The notes below the pieces were generated by a model, which ran no database searches, had not been told where the DNA came from, and saw only the letters and a list, made by a program, of their open reading frames with translations. A program made the position numbers and the translations under genes. From Deltaproteobacteria bacterium (GTDB lineage Bacteria; Desulfobacterota; DSM-4660; Desulfatiglandales; HGW-15), in assembly GCA_019308985.1 (NCBI GenBank), contig JAFDHB010000130.1:1-11102 (forward strand): DNA of 11,102 bases, given 5' to 3'. Shown here piece after piece: positions 6,395-11,102 of this stretch (the first letter of the stretch is position 1; every line of letters begins with the position of its first letter).

Positions 6395-7048
6395 TTAAAT
6401 CTTGTAGACCTTCAGAACCTCATCTCCATAATGATTGATTACCTTGACGGCAATCTTGCCGGTGCTTGGCGTATTGAAAGGACGGCTCTTTGTTGTGTAA
6501 AGGGATGACCAGGCCTCCTCGTTGATTTCGGCTCGGAGGGCTCGCTTTAACTTTTCGTACGGGTGGTCTGCACCGGTAAAATAAGCATGACGGACAAAAA
6601 AACTCTCTTCATTGTAATCGGTGTCAATAAACCAGCAGGCAATATCACCCGTAGAGTGAGAGCGGATCTCTCCGGTTGTTGGGTCGTAAATATCCACTCC
6701 CTTGACCTCAACCGTGATCTTGCTGTCTTTTGTCTTTGCGATTTCAAGATCAGGCTCGCCAAAGACCATAAAAAGGTTCCCGGCTCCGGTCTTTTTGAGA
6801 AGTTCGTCGCCCATGGTCAGATCCGGGTTCATCCTTGTCGGAAGGACGGTCAGCTGGCCGTAACGCTTTGCCTCTTCGGAAACGTGGGGGTCAAAAGCGA
6901 ATCCACAGACAATAAGCAGATCAAAACCCATTCCCTTCACGGCTTCCTTGGCAGCCTCCTTGACCAGTTCAGGGCCGACCGTTCCGTGTTCCGGTCCGAT
7001 GGATACAGCAACCCTTCGAACCGTTCCATCCTTTTCAGTATACTCCCC
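6395..7048 (-). pseudogene. C-terminal domain of the DNA methyltransferase after the in-frame amber codon
   Basis: Directly after the TAG at 7049-7051 the same frame stays open for 217 codons to a TAA at 6395-6397. It reads GEYTEKDGTVRRVAVSIG, then GFDLLIVCGFAFDPHVSEEA, VLPTRMNPDL, GNLFMVFGEPDLEI and a C-terminus GKIAVKVINHYGDEVLKVYKI. The start is not a natural one: no ATG with a Shine-Dalgarno is near, and the first usable codon would be a GTG at 6940. In my memory of related large methyltransferases of this group, this domain is the normal C-terminal third of a single ~920-residue protein, possibly for target recognition or Res contact. Unless the amber is suppressed or the domain is made by re-initiation, it is not attached to the catalytic domain. 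Confidence 0.75.
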
Positions 7049-7051
7049 CTA
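7049..7051 (-). other. In-frame amber codon splitting mod
   Basis: Minus-strand codons around the site read ATT CAG GCC TAG GGG GAG TAT. Both sides are in the same frame and both look like one protein. A single base change from GAG (Glu) would create it; suppression or pyrrolysine insertion are alternatives with no support within the window. Confidence 0.8.
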
Positions 7052-9166
7052 GGCCTGAATCCAAGTCCCGGCATAAGGCTCCAGGCGATCAAAGTAAAGG
7101 CGCTCATTCTTGATCGTGTTCTGCACACCGGCCTTCTTAAGGTTCTCAAGGATCATGGTTTCAAACTGGCCGGACCCAGGGGATTTTCGCCCCTCCTTTT
7201 CTGATACGGGCATCTCTTCCTCAGTGGATAAGACCCGATGCGGAGACAGGCTCTCCACGGTGAATGGTCCTGAGACTCGAATGCGCTTCCTGTCTTCATA
7301 GGGCTGGTCATAGAGAATCTCCTGGTCAGCATTTCGGGCAATGGACCGGTCAATCTCTTCCTGTCTTTTTCTTCGATGATCCCACCACTCTTTGTGGAGT
7401 TTCTTGGCCTCCCTGGGCCATTTGTCCTCCGGATCCCTCGGAATCTCCCATTCCTCCCACGACGTTTTAAGAACGCTATTCAGTTTCGCCCTTATAGGCT
7501 CCATTTTTTTCTGCCACTTTGAATGGATCGTGTCTATCTCTGGATTGTTGGCAATAGACTTGAGGGTGATGTGAGGAACGCGCTTGTAAACAAATCCTTT
7601 CTTGATGTCATTCTGTGTCTTGTATTCGGGGGGAGTCTTTCCGGTGATTTCCGCTTCTTTTTTGATTCCTTCGGGCGAATCAGCAAGCAAATAGTAGGGA
7701 TACTTTGCGGCCATGATGCGCGTCCGCGCAAGCGCGAGGGCCACACGGGAGGTGTCAATGGTGATCCAGCGCCGTCCCCATTGCTCGGCTACATAAGCAG
7801 TTGTGCCACTTCCGCAGGTGGGGTCGAGAACAAGATCACCGGGGTCAGTGGTCATGAGGAGGCAGCGTTCAACTACTTCACTTGTTGTTTGAACAACATA
7901 TATAGGGTCTGCTGGTCCCTTTAAAGCCCCCCAGAAATTACTCAATGGAATACTGGGACTATCATCCCAATATACCACAGAATATAATCTCTTTTCGGTA
8001 CCGCGGAGTCGGTCGGCGGCTGCCAATCGTTTCATGCCTTCTGGATATTGTACGCTCCAGTGACGTCCAGGAGTTGGTTCGTAAACAAACCCATGAAATG
8101 CGAATGGCTGTGGTTTCGGCGGAGGATCTTGACTAACGATTGGATAGTCGTCCCGCATTAATCGCCATCCTTCTTGTAGTTTATTCTGTATCGTGCTTTC
8201 GTCTAAGCCTAAAGAAGACTGAACCTCACCAACCGGTGAAACGAGTCGACGATACTTCCCGACATTACCTTCGAATTGAATTGGAATGAGGATAGGACGA
8301 TACTTGATCATTTCTCTTAATTTTGCATACCAAAGGATGTAGTCATTCACGGGCGCCAATGCAGCCGCCTCCTGATAAGCTTTTTTCTTGAAACATATTG
8401 TAACTATTGTGTTCTCACTCCCAAACACCTCATCCAGCAAGCACCGCACTAGATGCACATTGTCATCCCCAATTTGCACAAACACACTCCCGGTCTCGGT
8501 CAGTAGCTCTCTTGCCACCACCAATCGATCCCTCAAATAACTCAAGTAGGAATGAATCCCCAATTTCCATGTGTCCCGAAAAGCTCTAATCTGCTCGGGC
8601 TGCCTTGTCACATCTTCTGCTCTTCCGTCCTTGACATCTCTCTTTCGGGTGCTGACTTGCCAGTTCGACCCGAATTTGATGCCATAAGGGGGATCGATGT
8701 AGATCATCTGAACCTGACCCTTGAGGCCCTCCTTTTCAGCCAGGGAAGTCATTACATAGAGGGAATCTCCTAAGATCATCCGATTGGTCCAGTTGGCCTC
8801 ATGCTGGTAAAACTCGATCATCTCTTCAAACTCAAGGCCGTTGAAATCAGCGAAGAGATTAAACTGGGCAGGCGCCTCTTTTTGCACTGTTCGGCGAATA
8901 TCTTCAATAATAGCCTGAGGATGAATCTTTTCCTGGATATAGATGGGTAAAGCAGGTACGGCCAGATCCTGTTGATCCTGTTCGTCCTTTCCCTTCCATA
9001 CAAGTTGGGGATCAAGGGATGGGTCACGTGGATAAAGCATGGTCTTTGGCCGGGTCTCATCCTCCTTCACAAAGTCACGGAGTTCCTCGGTAGGGATGTT
9101 AGCGCGTTTGTCCTTATGTTTAAGGCTTTCAACAGGTTTAGCCTTGTTACTCTTCTTTTGGGTCAT
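7049..9166 (-). CDS. mod: Type III-like (beta-class) DNA adenine-N6 methyltransferase, Mod; ends at an in-frame amber codon
   Basis: The 705-codon frame carries the beta-class motif order: the catalytic DPPY motif IV first (YIDPPYG, 156-162) and the SAM-binding motif I later (LDPTCGSGTT, 447-456), preceded by PIYVVQTTSEV as in Mod proteins. A helix-rich N-terminal extension of about 120 residues precedes the catalytic domain, and a charged C-terminal region follows. The enzyme transfers methyl from S-adenosylmethionine to adenine N6 and protects the host from the Res nuclease encoded upstream. The ATG at 9166 has GGAG about 8 nt upstream within the end of vapC and lies 3 nt after the vapC stop, so it is operonic. 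The stop at 7049 is TAG, and the same frame continues open for 217 more family-like codons, giving 923 residues if read through. The catalytic motifs lie well before the break, so the truncated protein could still bind SAM. Confidence 0.88.
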   Translation of the reverse strand: MTQKKSNKAKPVESLKHKDKRANIPTEELRDFVKEDETRPKTMLYPRDPSLDPQLVWKGKDEQDQQDLAVPALPIYIQEKIHPQAIIEDIRRTVQKEAPAQFNLFADFNGLEFEEMIEFYQHEANWTNRMILGDSLYVMTSLAEKEGLKGQVQMIYIDPPYGIKFGSNWQVSTRKRDVKDGRAEDVTRQPEQIRAFRDTWKLGIHSYLSYLRDRLVVARELLTETGSVFVQIGDDNVHLVRCLLDEVFGSENTIVTICFKKKAYQEAAALAPVNDYILWYAKLREMIKYRPILIPIQFEGNVGKYRRLVSPVGEVQSSLGLDESTIQNKLQEGWRLMRDDYPIVSQDPPPKPQPFAFHGFVYEPTPGRHWSVQYPEGMKRLAAADRLRGTEKRLYSVVYWDDSPSIPLSNFWGALKGPADPIYVVQTTSEVVERCLLMTTDPGDLVLDPTCGSGTTAYVAEQWGRRWITIDTSRVALALARTRIMAAKYPYYLLADSPEGIKKEAEITGKTPPEYKTQNDIKKGFVYKRVPHITLKSIANNPEIDTIHSKWQKKMEPIRAKLNSVLKTSWEEWEIPRDPEDKWPREAKKLHKEWWDHRRKRQEEIDRSIARNADQEILYDQPYEDRKRIRVSGPFTVESLSPHRVLSTEEEMPVSEKEGRKSPGSGQFETMILENLKKAGVQNTIKNERLYFDRLEPYAGTWIQA

Positions 9167-9169
9167 TGG

Positions 9170-9559
9170 TTAACTCCATATGGTTTTGATAAGGCCTGTT
9201 TTCATGATAGTGCGGTCGCTTGTGATAAGAGGAACATCTAGATATTTAGCTGTCGATATAATGAGCCTGTCAAATATTTCGGGATACTTTATTCCTGCCG
9301 CCAAGCTGACAATTGATGAAGTCAGATCAACTACGGAATAGTTCTTAGAGCCTCCTATGGTGCTTAATGAATCCTGGAGATTGATCCCAATGCGTTTCTT
9401 TTCCGCGAGATAAAGTATTTCGACCAACAAGACGGTGGAAAGGAAGAGATGACTTTCGCCTTTCTCGACACCTTCAAGAACAAGCCTTGCCTCCTTACCA
9501 ATTCGTCCGGCTCCAGAGAAATGACGAATGATAGTAACCGTATCCGCAAGGTAATCCAT
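9170..9559 (-). CDS. vapC: PIN-domain toxin, VapC type
   Basis: This 129-aa protein has the usual VapC length and the spaced acidic residues of a PIN ribonuclease: Asp6 in MDYLADT, Glu47 in LLVEILYLAEKK, Asp97 in IFDRLIISTA and Asp115 in LITSDRTI. VapC toxins cleave tRNA or rRNA using a metal held by these acids, which stops translation. The ATG at 9559 is 3 nt after the antitoxin stop and the two genes are in the same frame (stop, one codon, start). The stop lies 3 nt before the mod start, so toxin and methyltransferase are co-transcribed. All four catalytic acids are present and no break is seen, so the toxin should be functional. Confidence 0.88.
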   Translation of the reverse strand: MDYLADTVTIIRHFSGAGRIGKEARLVLEGVEKGESHLFLSTVLLVEILYLAEKKRIGINLQDSLSTIGGSKNYSVVDLTSSIVSLAAGIKYPEIFDRLIISTAKYLDVPLITSDRTIMKTGLIKTIWS

Positions 9560-9562
9560 ACT

Positions 9563-9808
9563 CTAAAAGCTCCGTTTCAGGATTGATTTTGAAAGCTTTT
9601 GCCTGCCCTTCTTGATCTCTCTTCTGAGATCCAGATTTTCAAAACCTTTTCCTGCCCAAACACCTTTCATCTTAACAATCCTTCCCTCTTCCTTCCTATC
9701 TTTTGAAAGAAGAAATCCTATGAAGTCATTTACTTCTTCCAGTTTGTGTCCGGGAAGTCGAGCCAGTTTCCTTTTGATCTCAGATAGTCTTACGCCTGTA
9801 TCTTCCAT
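9563..9808 (-). CDS. vapB: VapB-type antitoxin (DUF2281-like)
   Basis: I set the start at the ATG of MEDTGVRLSEIKRK (9808), with a perfect AGGAGG about 7 nt upstream, giving 81 residues. A longer frame to 9979 would only run through the end of the res gene in another frame. The N-terminal helix-rich part (LARLPGHKLEEVNDFIGFLLSK) resembles DUF2281/VapB-family dimerisation regions. The C-terminal part (GVWAGKGFENLDLRREIKKGRQ, then LSKSILKRSF) is the charged tail expected to wrap the PIN toxin. Antitoxins of this type also repress their own operon. It starts 62 nt after the res stop. That gap contains TTGACT, a plausible -35, but no clear -10, so a private promoter is possible but not shown. Confidence 0.8.
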   Translation of the reverse strand: MEDTGVRLSEIKRKLARLPGHKLEEVNDFIGFLLSKDRKEEGRIVKMKGVWAGKGFENLDLRREIKKGRQKLSKSILKRSF

Positions 9809-9812
9809 AATA

Positions 9813-9824
9813 GTTCCTCCTCTC
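9813..9824 (-). promoter_or_regulatory. Strong ribosome binding site for vapB
   Basis: The minus strand reads GAGAGGAGGAAC followed by TATT and ATG. The AGGAGG core, about 7 nt from the ATG at 9808, decides the antitoxin start against the longer frame. It is one of the strongest sites in the window, in keeping with high antitoxin synthesis relative to the toxin. Confidence 0.75.
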
Positions 9825-9870
9825 ACACAAAACCTGAGCCTTTCTTTCCAAATAGTGGAGTCAAAAGAAG

Positions 9871-11102
9871 TTAAGTTGCAATAAAGCTTCGTATCGAGTT
9901 CTTGGCATCCCAGGGATCGTGGATCTCCAGGAAAGCCCATCTTCCAAACCCGCCATGATTGTTCACAGCCGGCACCCATACAGATCTTGCGGTTGCAACC
10001 TTTGCCTCTTTGTCCTTTTTCTTTTGCCCGGTCACTTCAATAATGAGATTTAGCAAGTCCTCTTTACCGTGGCCGTCATCGAGACGAACAAGAAAATCCG
10101 GCACATAGTTCTTTTCCTGTCCGTCAATGGTATAGGGAATGCTGAAGCCAACGTTATGATTTTTGGCGTAAGCAAATACCTCTTCAATTTCCTCTAAGGC
10201 CTCGGCCATCTTTTGTTCCCAGGAACCAGTATCCGCCACCACATGGGATATGTGACATTTGTCAGGGGCTGTCTTGTAAGTAGGGCGAGTAGTGTCGAAA
10301 TCCACGTGCCATGTAGACCCCATAGGCTCATAAGGGTAAAGAATAGGCTTGAGTGTTTTTTCCCCTGATTCTGCAGCTACTATTGATCGGTAGATGCGGT
10401 CAGCGGCATTGTGGGCAAACTGGATCAGGAGGAGCAACTGGGGGAAGACGTTGTCCTTTAAGACGACACATTCATCCAGCCAAAGTTTGGTAATGGCCAG
10501 GATCTGCGGAAAAAGCCATGGTCTCGCATTACCCTCATCATCATGGAAGTATTTCTCCAGAGTCAGTTTAGCCAGGAGAAAGGCTACCTCCTGCATACGT
10601 CGCGTTTTCAACTCATCAAGGGTAAGAATCGTGGATTCACCTACTATGGGTGCATTTTCTGTTTTTGTAGGGATATCTTCAGTAGATAGAACGATCTCTG
10701 ATTCTTTAGTGAAATGAGCAGATAACTTCTCAGATCCTAGTTCATATCGGTATCCCATAAGCCGGGGAAAGGATATCTCTCTTAATATCCGATCCTCAAG
10801 AGCGCGGACATGGGTTATTTCCGGGCCAGGTTTTGGCTCAACTGTGGAGCCTGCGCACGGGATGAATGAGAATGGCACCCCATAGACTTCCGCATACTCT
10901 ACGGGGAAGGCCTCAAATTCAACGGTTCTCCCGTTCACATTAAGGCGTTGGGTCCCTATGGTGTAACTCATGCGGCGGAGACCCCGGCCCACCACCTGTT
11001 CACAGAGAAGCTGGGTGCCAAAAGCCCTGACCCCGAGAATATGGGTAACCGTATTGGCATCCCAACCTTCTGTCAGCATGGACACTGAAACGACACATTT
11101 GA
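9871..11102 (-). CDS. res: Type III-like restriction enzyme, helicase/nuclease subunit (Res), C-terminal part; cut by window edge
   Basis: The frame enters from the right edge without a start and encodes about 409 C-terminal residues. It opens with superfamily-2 helicase motif V (VSMLTEGWDANTVTHILG) and motif VI (QLLCEQVVGRGLRR), the end of an ATP-driven translocase. The C-terminal part has a PD-(D/E)xK-like nuclease region: NYVPDFLVRL, then LNLIIEVTGQKKKDKEAK, where the acid of the (D/E)xK element is in 'EVTG' with lysines after it, and a tail GRWAFLEIHDPWDAKN typical of this protein group. It would cut DNA lacking the methylation placed by the downstream Mod. The stop is TAA at 9871-9873 and vapB begins 62 nt later. 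The N-terminal helicase motifs lie outside the window, so whether the full gene is intact cannot be seen. Confidence 0.88.
   Translation of the reverse strand, partial: KCVVSVSMLTEGWDANTVTHILGVRAFGTQLLCEQVVGRGLRRMSYTIGTQRLNVNGRTVEFEAFPVEYAEVYGVPFSFIPCAGSTVEPKPGPEITHVRALEDRILREISFPRLMGYRYELGSEKLSAHFTKESEIVLSTEDIPTKTENAPIVGESTILTLDELKTRRMQEVAFLLAKLTLEKYFHDDEGNARPWLFPQILAITKLWLDECVVLKDNVFPQLLLLIQFAHNAADRIYRSIVAAESGEKTLKPILYPYEPMGSTWHVDFDTTRPTYKTAPDKCHISHVVADTGSWEQKMAEALEEIEEVFAYAKNHNVGFSIPYTIDGQEKNYVPDFLVRLDDGHGKEDLLNLIIEVTGQKKKDKEAKVATARSVWVPAVNNHGGFGRWAFLEIHDPWDAKNSIRSFIAT

Noticed and set aside
7049..7051. Genome-wide recoding of TAG (for example pyrrolysine or glutamine)
   Set aside because: vapB also ends in TAG at a natural-looking C-terminus just before the vapC start, and other genes are broken by means unrelated to amber codons. 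It cannot be excluded from this window alone.
6563..7204. 213-codon plus-strand frame opposite the mod C-terminal domain
   Set aside because: It is the antisense shadow of a minus-strand frame with clear family-like sequence; no start signal or recognisable motif.
9809..9979. Longer antitoxin start at 9979
   Set aside because: The extra 57 codons overlap the res end in another frame and read as non-family sequence, while the ATG at 9808 has a perfect Shine-Dalgarno.
1..11102. CRISPR array, tRNA or rRNA genes
   Set aside because: No regularly spaced repeats and no tRNA- or rRNA-like segments were noticed by eye on either strand.

Overview
The window looks like an accessory 'defence island' from a bacterium (possibly an archaeon) of moderate GC. 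Every gene I can support lies on the minus strand, so transcription runs from right to left. The gene set (Type III-like restriction-modification, VapBC, RES toxin, OLD nuclease, Y1 transposase remnant) fits an environmental anaerobe such as a Desulfobacterota relative. That placement is only an impression from gene content; no rRNA or housekeeping gene is present to fix the taxon.

Right half (11102 down to about 5354): a restriction-modification operon. It begins with the C-terminal ~409 codons of a Type III-like restriction helicase/nuclease (Res) that is cut by the window edge. A VapB/VapC-type toxin-antitoxin pair sits inside the operon. Then comes a large beta-class DNA adenine methyltransferase (Mod), which is split by one in-frame amber codon (7049-7051) into a 705-codon part and an in-frame C-terminal part. 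Finally there is an unrecognised 344-aa protein whose GTG start is 6 nt after the mod stop codon.

Middle (5353 to 4490): a small single-TM protein gene broken by an exact 14-bp tandem duplication, followed by about 300 bp without a convincing gene but with a perfect 10-bp-stem hairpin.

Left half (4489 to 523): a tight four-gene operon. It encodes a uracil-DNA-glycosylase-like protein, an unrecognised protein with a frameshift, a zinc-ribbon/HEPN-associated RES-domain protein (putative NAD+-degrading toxin) and an OLD-family ATPase/TOPRIM nuclease. The OLD gene has lost its frame between the ATPase and TOPRIM halves. The RES and OLD genes are separated by a single base and the OLD gene has a strong Shine-Dalgarno inside the RES end, which suggests a coupled toxin plus nuclease unit. 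I do not know this combination as a described system, and it is the best candidate here for something new. The extreme left (about 1-388) holds a decayed C-terminal piece of a REP-associated-type Y1 transposase with an in-frame TAA.

The most striking global property is five independent lesions in 11 kb (two nonsense codons, one tandem duplication, one apparent 1-nt indel, one apparent deletion). Either the island is decaying or the assembly contains errors; the different types of lesion favour real decay for at least some of them.
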